Positions 46,691 to 61,254 are shown, counted from the stretch's first letter. The stretch: DNA of 64,000 bases from Diospyros lotus (GCF_014633365.1 NC_068341.1:5642001-5706000); one strand, 5' to 3'. Translations and numbers: made by a program. Notes: generated from the sequence alone by a model not told the origin.

Positions 46691-48122
46691 TTGCCCTACT
46701 CCCCTCTCTCCCCCTCTCCTCTTGGTTTTTAAGGAGGTTTTTCACTCGTCACAGAGAAAAAGTGATCATATGTACATATTAATAATATTTTTTAATAAAT
46801 TAAAGATAAAAATAGATTTTATTATTTTTATCACAATCTGTATTCATGAAATACAAAATATATGCTTAATATGTAATTCAGTTTTATAATTCTTATTTGA
46901 TCCATCCAAATAAATTAATTAATTAATTACATCTAGACCCCTAGCATTTCATCTTTTTGTATAGTCCGACCCATGATCTTCCAGAAATCCGTAAAGATAC
47001 CCACCCACGAAAAATTATCAAAATAACAGCAATGAGGTTCATCTATTCTAAAATACAATTGAAGGGTACTTTTTTAATTCGTGAAAATGGAAAAAATGGC
47101 TAGAAATTTTTGAAGAACATTATTTTAGCCCTTCTTCAAATCAAATATTACACTTTTACCAATTTCCTTTCTTTTATAAGGACACGGTAAATTTACTATG
47201 TAATATTAAAAGTGAAGATAACTTTAATTAGATTGGTTTAAACTACACTAAAAGAGTGATGTAAAATTTGAATTAGATCAAAGTTTAAGGGACCTTAAAG
47301 CTAAACCAACTTGGTCTAGAGAAATTTAGTTGACTTAATTTTGAATTTTGTGAAATATTTTATACACCCAACTTGATAAAGAAAAACTCTTTAATCTTTG
47401 AAATTTATTATTATTATTTTTTTTTGTTGTTGTCTTTATTTGAAAACATCAAAATTGAACAATACAGTAAAACAACTCTTTTTAGATAAATGAGTTACAA
47501 TAAAGAAATCAAGAGATCACTTTTCAGAAAAAAAATATCAAACGAGTCATGTCAAGCTGCCATTTAAACTAAACAAACCTACCATCGAGCCTTGCAGGTC
47601 TCTATCTTGCATATATGCAATAAAAGTTTAAAAAACACAAACACTTGCTCAAAGAAACCAAAGGCAACAGAAAACCTAAACAGAGATGATTCAACTAGGA
47701 AAAGAAACACCAGTTCTATGTTTTCTATTGCCAATAAGATGTAAAAGCACAAGTTTATGATTACCTAAGCCTCCCCTCACATGCCAACTCCAAAGTATCA
47801 GACAGTTTTTATCACATGGATGAATGAAAATGTTACAGCTTATTAGGAGGAAATGCACTCGCCAAGACTGAACCTTATGACGAAGGGTAGCAACTAAACG
47901 ATCCCCTCGAATAAGCTAATTTTTTTTCAGTAACAGCTGATCTTTTATGCAGCCCAGTTTCAGAATTGGAAGTTGCATGGAGTAGGAGGCGCCTTGCTGA
48001 TGAAATATGTCGGCTTTCATTGAAACCAGCAGCATCTTTCTGAGTAAGGTCCTTTTAACTAAGCATTCATTCTTCCATTAACAGCATGCAATGACTTGGA
48101 TGTTGAACTCGAAAACTTCCCA
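46691..48122. other. Intergenic region between two minus-strand genes
   Basis: Includes the NDUFAF4-like promoter (CT-rich just above 46700) and the 3' UTR of the SANT gene (approximately 47800-48122). AT-rich in the middle, with nothing recognisable. Confidence 0.5.
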
Positions 48123-51100
48123 TTACGGTCCTCTCATTTGAGTGTCATTTCCCTCGGATATCACCTGAAATTTGTTAAGAACGTCGATGTTGGCATCATG
48201 CGCCCCATTTCCAACTTCTGCCATCTGCGAGTCCACAGTTCTGGCACCAAAATTCTCAGTCACCTGCACTCCACTACATGCGCGTTTAGGCGGTCTTGAT
48301 GTTGAGTTCTTCCTTGGAGAGGCTTCTTTATTCTTACGCTTACGAGAGGAGGTTAAAAACCCGCTTGCAAAGGCTTCCAATGCTCTCATGGTTGGAGGCC
48401 GGTTTCTAGTGCCCTGCCTCCTTGAGTTCATGTTTGGCTGCTGCACATCTGTAGCAGTTTCTGGAGCAGCAGAATTTTCTGGTTTGCTTGCTTTATCATC
48501 TGCCATTATGGAGATTTCACTAGCTTCAACATCTAGCGAGACTTGCGGCAAGTTCAGGTCAATCAATGTCCGGGGTTGAGGTTTATCATAAGAACCTTCT
48601 GCAACACAACTGGTATCATAAGAGATGCCTTCACTGCTCTCGATAGGGCTACCTTTTGACGAACTTGAGGAAGGGATCCTCCTCTGAGGTAAACTAAATC
48701 CAGAGAAATTGTTTTGACTTGAATCAGGAGTTCCTGAGCAACAAATCTGCTCCTCTTGCTCAAACCTGGAGTTTACTGAGGGACTGATGATGCAATGGCT
48801 TGCTTCAGCTTGAGTACAAGCACCTAATCTCCGGTGCCTTTTTGTTCCTTCAGCTAAATAGTTCAAATCATTTTGTTTTAGCCCTCGCTTGCACTTCAGA
48901 GATTTGATTGGCTGCTTATCTTCACAGAAAATGTTAAGATCTTTGGTGCCTCTAGCAGATGCCTTTTCAGGATCATGACCATCATCCCCTTGGTTCGAAG
49001 AACCGACTTCAAGATCCTTCTCAGAGAACATGCCAATAGCAGACACTGTTTTTGTTATATTGGAATTATTAGTGTCCATATGATCAGATAACATGGTATC
49101 AACACACTCTGAATCTTGAGATGACACCTCAGAGCCATCATCATCATTTTCTTCAGAATGACTCCTAGAGATTCTCTTCTTAGAAACTTCATCAGGTAAT
49201 GTTCTCAATTCTCTCACCTTAAATGTTTTTCCATCCGCCAGGCTTGTATCTACAATAGTAAACTGCATCAGATCTGTACTACGAACTGAAGTTCGAGGTT
49301 GAAGATAGCAGTGACGGCGGGGCTCAGACAAATCATCTTGTTCCAATTTTGTTTCAGGACTCCACCCACACTCTTCCTTGTTTCTGTTGCTTTCATCTGC
49401 TTCAGTGTCCAGCTCAAGAAGGCCAGGTTCGGAAGCAACTTTACTCAATACATCACTTACAGAATCAAAATAGTGGTTTCCCTTGACTAGTCTTCTCCTT
49501 GAGAACTTTTTGACACCAGGCACAAGGAAGACCAAAGAATGCTTGGAAGCAGCAGTAAAACTCTGATCATTGGGCTGCTCTGAGTGCCAACCTCTTGCCA
49601 GTAAACGGGGCCAAACTGCTTCCCAAAATAAATCATTTGATCGAGCCTTGCTCAACCGAAAATCCCCTGTCAGAAACTTGATGATTTCTTCTGGTGTAAG
49701 GGAGGAGCATGCTTTGCCAATTGGAATTTCTGGGCGCAAAGGAACAGCATGATTGGACTTTGGAGGCTCCATTGTGATGCCTGTTAGGTCACGCTTCCCT
49801 TTACCAATACCCACGGCCTCTACAAGACTGTTCATCCCAACTATAGCTTTTAAAGTGAAAACATATTCCTCTAGGGGCATTTTGCCCTCTCCAAAAGTCT
49901 TAGAGACCTGTCAAATTATAACATATAAGTTGAGCAGGACACTATATTCACAATAAGAGCAGAGTAAAAATCAGGCTGCCAATTTAGGCTTATAAGTTAA
50001 TAACAGCCTAAAACTTATCAGAGAAAAAGGAAGGACTAAAGGTCGGTAAGTATAAGAACTCTCTGATTCAAAACATAATGAAAACCAGTTAAATCATCAC
50101 AAGTCCTTCAAAGTTGTCTTGAGAGTCAGGAAAGTTATCCAACAGTCTGCACATGGCATAGCTGTATCAGAACTCAGTTGACCACTAAAAATCCCTTCAT
50201 AAGGGAGATATGAGGTTTGTTGCACAAAGCGCAACTCTGACAGAAAGGGAACTGATTTCTCCAGAAACATCTCATCCACCCCTTTACTAATCTTGATGCA
50301 TTCACTTGGAATAAGTTTAGGTAAATATTTAGATTGCATGCAACCAGAAGGAAAATTGATATGCAGCTGTGTCAGCTACCAGCCTACAAGAATTAGAGTA
50401 TGTCTATATACTTCCAAGACATACAGTACCCCCATCATCTCAACAACAAAAACTGGGGGTGGGGGGTACAGCCAGTGCATGGAACTCCCTCCTTTCCAAC
50501 GTTGGGAGAGGGTCATATTGTACACAACCTTCCCTCTGCTTTTTTGAAAAAATACTACCATAAGTTGAACCCTTAGACCTCCTGGTTATAGAGTAGCAAA
50601 CTTACTGTTGCTATCAAGGCTTGCCCTTGGCTTCAAGACAAAACTATCATAAATTTACTATTGCAATGCCTCCTAGAGGTTGAGGAACATATTATGTCTG
50701 TGAATTGCTATTTTCACAATGGAACTTGCAACAGCTTTGCTTTCATAAGGTATGATGTGTTCCTCTTGTTTTGATGGTATTCTTTTTTCCTCCAGTAACC
50801 ACTTTGTCTAGAACTATATAGGCATGCATTACTGGATGTGGTGCAATGGAAGTGTCAACAGCATGGTTATTTGACCTTCTGATGTAACACTGGATGAGTA
50901 AACCATCTAAATGTTACATTTGTGAATTGATAATATTGAAAAGAAGCTCCAGATGACTTTTTTTTCATCAACTACGACACATTTAGCATGTTTTCATGTT
51001 TTCTTGGTATTACCTTTCTATCAAGTAATCGAATGCCTAGAACTATGTAATCCTGGATTACTGGGGATCATGCAATGGAATTGTCAAATGCTTTGTTGTT

Positions 51101-54100
51101 TGCCTTCTGATCTCATTCCAGAGACATGCATTCAAGTGTTAAGAGGAGCTAACACTTCTTTTCCAATAAATATAGGTAACACTACCTTCACAAATAGCTA
51201 ATCCTTCATTAAGAAATAAACGGGAAAAAAAACAAAAACAAAAAGAAAAGTTATACAAAAAACAAGCTATCTTTCCAAACTAAGAAGCATGGATGCAGAC
51301 TCTGGACATGAATACAAGAAGACCCATATCTGTTGACAGTTATTTACACAAAAGTTTAAGATAATTCGTGGCACACCAATAAATAAATATATGCTTACAT
51401 GTGTATCTAAGAAAATAATAAATACTCCTTGATTTATTTTCTATGAATACATTACCCCCTGAATATTTTTACTTAGCTCTTATCCCTTCTAAATAATAAG
51501 TCAGACTCACAAAAATAATAAGTCTAGTTTCCTTTTAACCAGAGCAAATCAATATACTCAAACCTAAATGCAAGAACTTAGTATATGACAAATTTTAATA
51601 CACACCAATAATTCAAAGTCTTTACTGCAGTTAACATCATGGGCAAATAACTTAGCTGCTGAGATGAAAGAGGAATGTGAAAAACTCCTAAGAGCTGTTA
51701 TTTTTGTATTTTCTTTTACTGTCATTCTGAACTAGACCAGAAGACACCATTTGGAATAAGAATAGCATCCGCTTAACTTAAATTCTGTCATGTATTTCAT
51801 GTCCAACTCATTGGAAGATTCAGACTTCCAAGTTCAAAGGCTGGGAGGATGCCAGCAATGTGGTCTTCTGACTTTTAGACATAGACTAGTTCATGCTAAT
51901 TTTTTCTCAATTGATCTCTGAGGAAGTGATATCAAATATCTTCCAATGAGTGTCTATGAGTCACAAGATTTTTCCCAAAGTTAATTACATAAATATGTCA
52001 ATGAAGATTTCTGTAGTACTTTTAACTTTAAAATACATTTAACATAGAAAATTATGCAATCAAACTGCTTGACAAAGCACTAGTAGCTGTAGTAACATAT
52101 TTTGCCTCAAATTATGAGTCCAACAATTAATTTTCTCTTCAAGATCCAAGAACTCACTACTGAACCAAGCTTAAAAGCATATCCAAGTATTTCTTCTATC
52201 ATCTTGATCGCCTCCCCATCACTATCTGAAAAGCCCAAAAGCTACTTTTCACTGTTGAAGTATAAAACAAAACATGGTCTAAAGTGTCCTTGATATAACA
52301 AAAATTATTTTAGACACCCAAAGATGACATTGTCTTGGTACTTCTATGAACTACTAACCCAATTCCACAGACAATGTCAAGTCTACTAGCCCAATTGAGT
52401 AGTCAACAACTGAGTACGTGAAATGTGAGTTCAATAAAAATAGAAGTGTAAATAATGTTATTTTGAAACTTGGAGATAATTCCCAAAAAAAAAGGGATCA
52501 ATTTTGATATCATGGATCATTTTTTTAGAAAAGGGGAGAATATGGAGAAAACTCAAAAAATCAAGACTGGTTGGATAAAGTGGAGAAGTGCATATAGCAT
52601 TTTATGTGATCATAAAATTCCTCTAAAGCTAAAAGGAAACTTTTATTAGACAACTATAAGTTGTTTAGCTTAGAATGTTGGGTAATTAAGCACCAAGATG
52701 TGCCAAGTGAAAAATGAGTGTAATTGAGATAAAAATGTTTAAAAAAAAAAAAAAGAAGACAAACTACGAAATGTGATTAAGTGGATGAAATAGAGAAATT
52801 TTGTAGAAAAAAGATCAATGAAAACTTAACAGGAAACACCTAGACATGACATTAGACATAATCCCCTTATAGAGAATATGGTCATGGATAGAGATATTTG
52901 AAAATCCAGAATTCACGTAGCTGACCCACTTAGTTGTACTAAGGCTTGTGATTGTCGTATTTTCTAGCATAGTTGTTCTTACCACCTTGTCCTCATTGTG
53001 GTTTTCCACAGGATCTACTTCCTAACTTAGCATCATCATCTATTTTTGAGTTTTACTTAGACAAACCTTTTCTAATGACTTCTCTTTTAATTTTGATATT
53101 AGAACGTTGCTTATACATCTACAAACAGTTCTATAACTTATCAATAGTTATAGCAAGTATATCTTGATTCTTCAATGTTAGTAATAATAAGATTATACAT
53201 AAACATGCATAATCGGTACAGATACTGAAGCATCAATCAACTTGGGTTAATAAATAAATGGTCAATAGGCAACTCAGAAAACAGAACAGTGAAACTGTAA
53301 GCATCCTTCAGGAAAACAATACTTCCAGATAACTATTCCAATTGTTTCTTTGCAGGGATTAATTTAAAGCTAATACAAGAGAAATCCTCATATCAAAACA
53401 TATTTAACAATTTTTTTTCCTTCAACTTTAATGTTTATTAGGACTTCTATTGTTGCAACTCCATGGACAAAAATAATGAGAATTGTATTTCAATACTTGA
53501 GCTACTTTTTAGTTGAATCAGGTTTGTCCCAGAATTCCAAGCTGCAGATAGTCTGATTGGCTTGCTCAAAAACCATGCAACACCAGCTTGAGCAAGCAAA
53601 CATGTTTGATACAACCTGAGTTGATTTATAAGCTTTTCTTGACAACTACAGATAACAGCTTGAGCAAACAGAGGGCATCTGAAGTAATTTTCCCAGATGT
53701 AAAAGTCCATTGCCTGGCATGATTACTCTCATATGTTGGTTTCATACATCATGCAAGGTTAAACTTCAAAGACACCAAAACACAAGAGATATCCTAACAC
53801 CTTTAGGCTATATTCAGATTATGCTTCAAGTTCTTAGAAAGGTTATTCTTCATTGTCAATTAAGCTGTGTATGTTTTTTTGGAGTTTCCTAAAATCAAGT
53901 TCATCCTCTTCTAGTAGAAGGTTGAAGTTTGTAGGCTGAGTTCAGTGCTTGTTGGATTCTATGTCTTTTGATCTTTGTTAACATTCACAAAGAAAATGTA
54001 ACTGTGATTCAGTACTAGACCGTGCGTCAGTCAATAATACGAGACCACTCCCAGTAGTTCAAGGATTAAACACTTAATCGTGTGTCACATCAACAAAGAT

Positions 54101-55168
54101 TCTCATGTATGTGAAAAACTAAGATCACCAGAATTAGAGGTACAATCTTCTTTAAGGTAGTGGGATATTCTTTCTGTACCAATATGCATTTGTGCATGCA
54201 CCTATAGACAATTGAACGTGAACTTACCCAATGATGATTTCACCATCATCTTGTACAATCTAGAGAAGAAGAAGAAGACGAAAAAAGGAGAGAGAGAGAG
54301 AGAGTACTTCAATAAATACCTCTGACAAAGTCTTTTGGCATTCTTCTGACACATTGAGAAACAAACGAGACAACAGTTCCTGTTGCCTCAATCCAGTGAA
54401 AATCTTTTGCCCATATACACACTTTCTGCTTCTCATCTTTCGGCAATCTGACCATCTTTGGTATTCATCAGACTTGTAAAATATCCCATAGTAAAATGAT
54501 TGTATATCCCCCATAGTCTTATTCACAATAAATTTCTTCACCAGAACAAGGTTCTTCCCGAAGATGTACAAGCCAAGAAGGAAACTTTCCTTTTCAATTT
54601 TACTCCACAAACCACCAAAAGAACCAGGAACTAAACAGTATTTTTTAGCTCTGTAGTTCTGACACATTTTGCTTCTTGTTTCTTGCTCTGAAGCTAAGTC
54701 AGCTGACGTTCCTGATCCTATATCATTTGCCCATACAAGGTCCAGAGGCTCTATTTTACATTTTAAATCTTCACCCACTGAACAATTCTGAGCCTTTCTG
54801 TTGCTTTCAGATTTTGAGAGCCCACTTTTATTGGATATATCATCTGAATCACCAAGATGTTCCAGCCCTTTATGTTTAACATGATCAATTTCCTTATTGA
54901 TCCACATGATTGGAATAGGTAGTCCCATTAGAAAATCATAATGAATACCAAGGGCACATTCCAGCTCAAACGGGCCCTTTTTATAGGAAAGATACTCAGA
55001 ATATGTCATTAATGGTGGAATTTCAACCTGGTACTGGTCTCCAACTCGAGGAAGCAACTCTGGAGCTCCAAAAACATTGTATGCATCACAGGAATCTGGA
55101 TAGAGAAACTGCTTCTCGGAGGCACCTTCAACAATATCCCCATTCTGATTCAGTTGCATTGAATCCAT
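48123..55168 (-). CDS. SANT-domain protein of the HDA6/Harbinger-derived complex family
   Basis: Two coding exons, 55168-54320 and 49907-48123, separated by a 4.4-kb intron, give 877 residues. ATG directly follows a likely 5' UTR intron acceptor (TTTAGCAG|ATG); the donor may be at 56351. The N-terminus has VFGAPELLPRVGDQYQVEIPPLM and ALGIHYDFLMGLPIPIMWI. A SANT/Myb-like domain lies at about 180-260 (LWSKIEKESFLLGLYIFGKNLVLVKKFI...QSFYYGIFYKSDEYQRW). Then come GEGKMPLEEYVFTLKAIVG, LTPEEIIKFLTGDFRLSKARSNDLFWEAVWPRLLARGW, a long acidic/serine-rich region and basic stretches (SRKRKNKE, RPPKRA). It matches the plant SANT1-4 group, which joins histone deacetylase HDA6 and a domesticated Harbinger transposase to deacetylate histone H3. 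Nuclear regulator. The intron carries a SINE and a LINE. Confidence 0.85.
50455..50636 (-). mobile_element. Au-like SINE in the SANT-gene intron
   Basis: The most complete of three copies. On the minus strand it reads AAGGGCAAGCCTTGATAGC (box A region), GTAAGTTTGCTACTCTATAACC, GGTCTAAGGGTTCAAC (box B), GCAGAGGGAAGGTTGTGTAC, ATGACCCTCTCCCAACG and GTTCCATGCACTGGCTGTACC. The order and wording match the tRNA-derived Au SINE family. It lies in the same orientation as the host gene. Confidence 0.75.
52430..52960 (+). pseudogene. LINE 3' remnant in the SANT-gene intron
   Basis: With frame corrections the plus strand reads the C-terminal part of a plant L1 polyprotein (LKLGDN, KTGWIKWRSA-like codons, HKIPLKLKGNFY, LECWVIKHQ). 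It then has the 3' terminal phrase CCCACTTAGTTGTACTAAGGCTTG, typical of this LINE group. Antisense to the host gene. The 3' end falls close to where the copy at 40895-41640 stops. Confidence 0.6.
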
Positions 55169-56351
55169 CTGCTAAATAAATCAAATAGAGTTGAAGGATG
55201 AATCAAAAGACTTGCACCTCAGTAAAAATGGAATCATGAAAGAAACAACAAAAGACAAACTAACTTGTTCTTGAACCTTATGTGAGTGTACATAAATTTC
55301 CATTTGATTTGATTTGAGTAAGACTAAAATAACTTCAGCCATAAAATTAGAGATTGTTGTATCTGCATGACTGTGATGAAAATTGCAGGAACTAAAGCAT
55401 CCAAAATTAGCAGGCACTGGTAACATATCAAGGATTCACTTTGCAGGCATAACTGACAGTGGATATTCTGTTAACTGTTCAGAAAATAGACAAAGTTCTT
55501 ATTATCGACATAATAAGAAGGGGGAAAAGAAGGACCCTTCAACCTGCTCAAGGTATGGAAAAGAGAAAAAGATGGAAAAATTACATATAATTACATATGT
55601 AATCCACAATTTGACCAAATGTCAACTTTTTATCTATGGGATTAATCAGTGATTTAATCATGTCAAACTAAAATCCACCAATACCGAGTTACAAGTGAAG
55701 CGCAGGTTCAAGCAGCATTCAAAAATTCTTTCAAAAACTCTGAAAATATGAAATTTATTGATTGTATATACCTATTATAACACACTGATTGATTGGTTGT
55801 GAACTTCTGAAACAGCAAACTATTAAACATAAGCAGAACGATTACCAACATCCTCGAGAGGATTGTTCTGAAGATTTTAAAAGATTTCAGCAAACCTAAG
55901 ATGGACAAGAAATGAAGAAATTCTGGAGGATATACTAAACCGACGCAAGTACTGAAAGAGTAAGAGTAAAGGGCAGAGAAACAAACCACCGAAAAACAAT
56001 GAAACCCCAGATCCATTTTTGAACTCTGAGCAACCAACCCCTCCTCAACAAAACTGAAACTTTAACATAAAAATTGCAAGAACCAAACAAGCACATTAAT
56101 TTCGAAACACCAAAAACCAACGCAATCTCGAACAACCAAAGAACATCAATTCAGAGTGTCACTGAACCCATGAAGCAAATAGCCAAAAACAGGCCAAATA
56201 CAATAGACAACAAGAACCCACCAGCCACAGCAAGAATTCCAAATGTGATCCCAACAAATTCGAACTCTTAGAACCAAACCATATGAACAAAATAGACGGA
56301 TACAGACATAACTATTCATTCACATATACAGACTTATATAAATTTGCTAAC

Positions 56352-59300
56352 CTCGGTAGTATCCGAGAGCGCAAAGCCGCGGGAGGAGGAGAACCTGAGG
56401 AAATGGGTCTTCATGGTTGAGTGCGGATTAACGAGTTCGAGATGCAAAAACGTGAAGAAAAAACCAACAACTGGGTGTATGCAAACGCGAGAATATACGT
56501 ACGAAATACATAATAATATACACACACATGTATATATACACACACACACATGTTGATGAACTATGAAGCGAGAAACAGTAAGGTACCTTTAGGAGAGCTG
56601 AGGCTTCATGGTTGAATTGAGAAAACGAGGAGAGGCCCCGAGCCGAGAGGAAAATGGAGAGAGAGAGAGAGAGAGAGAATTAGAGAAAAAAAAAAAAAAA
56701 AAACAGAAACAAATGCATAGTAATGTATTGAGTGTGCATTTTTTTGAGAGAGAAAGAGAGAGAAAGAAGGGGAGAGGGAAATGATATGCGTACGCGCGGG
56801 GGAGGGGAGGAAGCGTACGGTGTTAGGAAAGGATGGCACGTGGAAATGGGGGGATGCCATCTTCGTTAAGGAGGGAGCGATTGAGTGCTTGAGGCTGTAT
56901 GGAAGCACCGAGCTCGGTGTCTCCAACGGTGTCATGTCACATCGATTCTTTTTTTTTTTTTTCCTTTTTATTATCTGGCGTGTTAAAATTCAAAGGGATG
57001 AAAATCATGAAATATGATAATTCCTATTTTAGATTTTAGGTAAAAATTGAATTTATACTAAAATATTAAAAATAATAATAAAAAAAGGTGCTTGAGAACA
57101 TCACTGTTCTCCTATCAACCTTGTCGGCGGCAAGCCCGTAAAATGAAGAGATTGTCATTTATAGTCGTCGGAGTAAAAAAAAATATCATAATTTGTCATT
57201 AAATTTTTTATTTATCAATTTCAAAATTAAAAAAATAAATAAAGGAGAAGTAATTTGGAGATCGTACAAATGGTGATGATGGAAAGAAAGTAATTGGCAA
57301 AATCAGAAAGAAATGAAAAGAAATTTACATGAAACTTTGCTTTCGATAAGTTATCGGTGAAATTAAAAAAAAAAAAAATTTACCTGTGATTTTGGCTTCA
57401 ATAAGTTCTTAGTTTCTCTTCTTTCACCTCTAGCGATCTTCTTCCTTTTCGATGGAGTTTTCTTTCTTGCAGATCTTCTATTTTAGAGATCTAGAATTTA
57501 GTCGAGTTGGAGTCTTCCCTCTTTCTTTTTGTTTCTCTCTTCCTTTGCGGTTCTTTATAGTGTTGCAATTGACGACGTAGAGTGAATAATGTATTTGTTC
57601 TCCGATTTTTTTTTTAATTATTTTATTTTAATCGATGATGTTGTGTCAAAATCTAAGTGGACGAGGGTGTAAAAGTAATTTTATAAAAATACATAGGACA
57701 AAAAAACAAAATATATGTGTTGGAGACAATTAAAAAATAAAATAAAAAAAAAACACCTCAATCTTCCATGTCCCTATCTCCTATAAATAACTTATAATTC
57801 ATAAAAATAAGTAGAAAAATACACTTTGCTCATTCTTATTATAATATAAATATACAATACCTTAATATAATATGTCATTTTAAATATTAAAATCATGTTC
57901 TTAAATAATATTTTTAAATAAAAATTATTTTTTATTCATGTCAGGCAATAGAAATTTTGTCTAACATGAACAAATTAAGAAAGAGGCGTGGGCCCTATTG
58001 TAGGGCAGGACCACACACCTACCTCTCGTAAACTCGCGTCGAGCAACATACTATTGCCCGGCACGAATAATATATCAGCCATACATTTTTAAAATTGGTG
58101 GTTCTCACTTCTCAACGTATGTTGTTGGGTGTTGATATTATATTTTATAATTATTAATATATATTCCCCTCGTTTTTTAAAAAAATAAAATAAACAATAA
58201 AGAATTCAATCTATCAAAATACAATGTCCAAAAATAGATTAGACTCCTTAGGTACTTTTAAAATAAATTATTTTTAAGAGAATATGAATTAAGACGATTA
58301 CATTTAAAGATAAATATGATAGAAGGTAATTACCTATTTTAATGTTTTCCAAGCTAGTAAAATGTTTATTTCGAGATAATGATAAAACACTTAAAATCTA
58401 GTTTAAAACAAATATAAGAAAAGATAATTATTATGAATGAACGATACAGATAAGTTGTTGCCATTCATGACAATTCGGGTATCGTAAATGCAATAAGAGT
58501 TGATGATACATGCACCTTATATGTCGTTTCATTATTTTTTTAATAATAATTATCTTAAAAATAAGTGACTCGCTTTAATATAACATGCATGAAAGATCTT
58601 ATAATTTAAATATATATACATATATATACTTCATCAAGTAATGTAGTTGAATTTATAAAATTAGATTTCTCTTCGCAATTTATTATTATTATTATTACTT
58701 AATTTAATCAACGTCCATCAAGTATATTATTAAATTTTGGTTTTATGTGAAATTCATGATGAATTTTTCAAGAAAGAAAGAAAGACACTCATGGAGTAAT
58801 TATGCTTGGCTGACGGTGCGGGTGCATGGAGCGTAATGGGGTGGCGTTCCAGCAGAAAGATTTCGCTGGACGAGTGTAGCCACGCGCTATACGTGGGCAT
58901 CCAACGTAAACTGTTATTTGACCAAATTAACCCCAGCTCCCAATTCGTGTTGTTGACTCCTAAATTCTCTTGTACAAGTTTAGCTTTTTGTATAAATTTT
59001 CTGTAGCCCAAAAAAATCTATAAACTATTTTTATCCATGCATACACGTGTAAAGTGTGGGTATTTAAGTAATAAACTATAATAATTAAATTCTTATGTTA
59101 ATCGGTATAAAATTATCTTCTTAATTATAACACTATTCTATTCTATTTAAAAAAAGGGTAATAAATATAAATCTTATACAAAGTCTTTATCTAATTAAGA
59201 TTAGGAAGTTAATAATTATAAAATATACAAAATACTTTTACATTAAAAAAATTATATCATAACTCATAAACTCGCGACACCATTCTTTCATGTGTTTAAT

Positions 59301-60120
59301 TTTTTTGAACTTTTGAATAATATCACTCAATGTAAGAGTCACGTCAAATATTAAATATATTAAGTATTATATCACAAATATAATTTCATCAGATAATATA
59401 AATATTTGATATTTAATTCTTAAATTGATGAAATAGTAAAATAAATAGGTAAATTATAAGCTAGAAGATATTTAATCGTGTTGTAAAAGTAATATTTATA
59501 ATTGTTGGATCGATATGATTGTCACGTCGATATTGTTGAGTCGTGTTTATATATGGCTTATCAAATATTTTTTTAAATATTCATAATTATGGGTGGTCAT
59601 GGTATTTATGAATTTTGAAGAAAGTGGCTATCACAAATAATTATGGTCAATGGATAAATAAACAGAGATGTTATTGGTCCAACAGAATTAAAATTTAAAA
59701 TGTTAGGGAAAAGTGATTAGATTCTTATAAACAAACAAATAAAAAAAAGATAATATGACCCTTTTTAACATTCCAGGGGTTGACCCCTTAAAACCATTTA
59801 TTTGGCAAAGAAGCATTAAAGACTTTCTTCAACATTTATTTATTGTTTATTGTTTATTGTTATGTTAAGATCAATAAAAAAATTCTAAGTCAAGCAAAGT
59901 TAAATATTCCAAGATCACTGCACAAAGCAAAGAAGGATAATTAATCTTAGCTTCGTTAATATAAAACTATAAACAAATCCCCCATTAAACTACTATTAAG
60001 ACGTTATTAGCATGACTTGCCAGCCAGCCAGCCAGATTAACTACAAAATTTTGGTTTGATTCTAGTGAAATTACAATTTTATCCCTATAAACACAATCAG
60101 TATCTAATTCGAGAGAGAGA
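56352..60120. other. SANT-gene promoter and leader, then intergenic region
   Basis: Positions 56352-56600 probably hold the noncoding first exon of the minus-strand SANT gene, with a (GA)n tract at 56656-56680. From 57000 to 60120 the DNA is AT-rich, and open frames there are short and unsupported. I see no identifiable transposon ends. Confidence 0.45.
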
Positions 60121-60456
60121 GAGAGAAAAAAACGTTGGATTGGGCATCTCCTTCAGAGATGGGCTATAACTACTGGGCCGGTGAGTCCAGACAAGTAGCT
60201 TGCAACTTCTGGTCCGTGGGCCATTGTCCAGAATGTTAAATTTTGTATTGCAAAAATAATATTAAGTTATAATTATATGGTGGTATTATTCTAATTATAT
60301 TTGGTACAGAAGTTCTCCAAAAATATCACTTTTCTAACTCTTATGTCACATTCAGATGAAAGAAATGCAAATGCTATGCCTCCATTTTATTAGGACCCAT
60401 CAACAGTGAGTGAGTGTTCATTGTGTTCCTCCCTTTGAACAAATTAAGCTTTCCTT

Positions 60457-60475
60457 CCCCCCCCACCCCCCCCCC
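60457..60475. repeat. Short C-rich tract
   Basis: CCCCCCCCACCCCCCCCCC-type tract upstream of the BAHD gene. It is only noteworthy as a likely assembly-length uncertainty. Confidence 0.6.
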
Positions 60476-60641
60476 AATTAACTCTCCTTCATGCTTTCCC
60501 CACCGTCTTAATTCATCAGTATCCCAAATCTTCTCTACCAACCATTGAAGACCATTTTTATATAGATTATTAATAAACCACTTATTAGGTATCACTTATT
60601 AAAATAAAGAACAACAGTGCTGATCTTAATATATATATATA

Positions 60642-60649
60642 TATAAATA
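60642..60649 (+). promoter_or_regulatory. TATA box of the BAHD gene
   Basis: TATAAATA at the end of an AT dinucleotide run, 74 bp before the ATG at 60723. The spacing fits a leader of about 45 bases. Confidence 0.6.
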
Positions 60650-60722
60650 CGACTGCGCATACAATGCAAAGATCAAGAACACTGGCATGCAAAACTAGCT
60701 AGCTAGGCCTTTGGTAATTGGC

Positions 60723-61217
60723 ATGGAAACCACCGGCATTTGCTTGACGGACCAAGATGTAATAAAGCAAGAACCAGTCAACCTCTTCTCCCCTAGCAAT
60801 CCAACGCCAATGGAAACCATTTTCCTGTCAAACATTGATCAAGCGGTGGTTTTTCCGGTGGAGACAGTCTTCTTCTTCCAAGTCCCGCCGGCAGGGAATG
60901 CTTCCTCGACCGCGGGGATCTCGGAGGTGGTGACGAAAGCAGTGGCCGAGGAGCTTCTGGTTCCGTACTACTTCATGGCTGGCAGGCTGGGGTTCGACCG
61001 TGGAGGCAAGAGGCTGGAACTTCTGTGCAACAATGGCGGAGTCCCTTTTGTCAGTGCGGTTTCGGGGCTTTCGCTCAAGGATCTTGGCGATCTTTCTCTC
61101 CCGAATTCGTCGTTCCATTGGCTCGTTCATCGGCCTGGCCTCTACAAAAGCCTCGCCCAAACTCCAATCTTCACCATTCAGGCATTCCTAAATTGCTTCA
61201 CCTCTACTTTGCTCATT

Positions 61218-61254
<37 letters not shown>

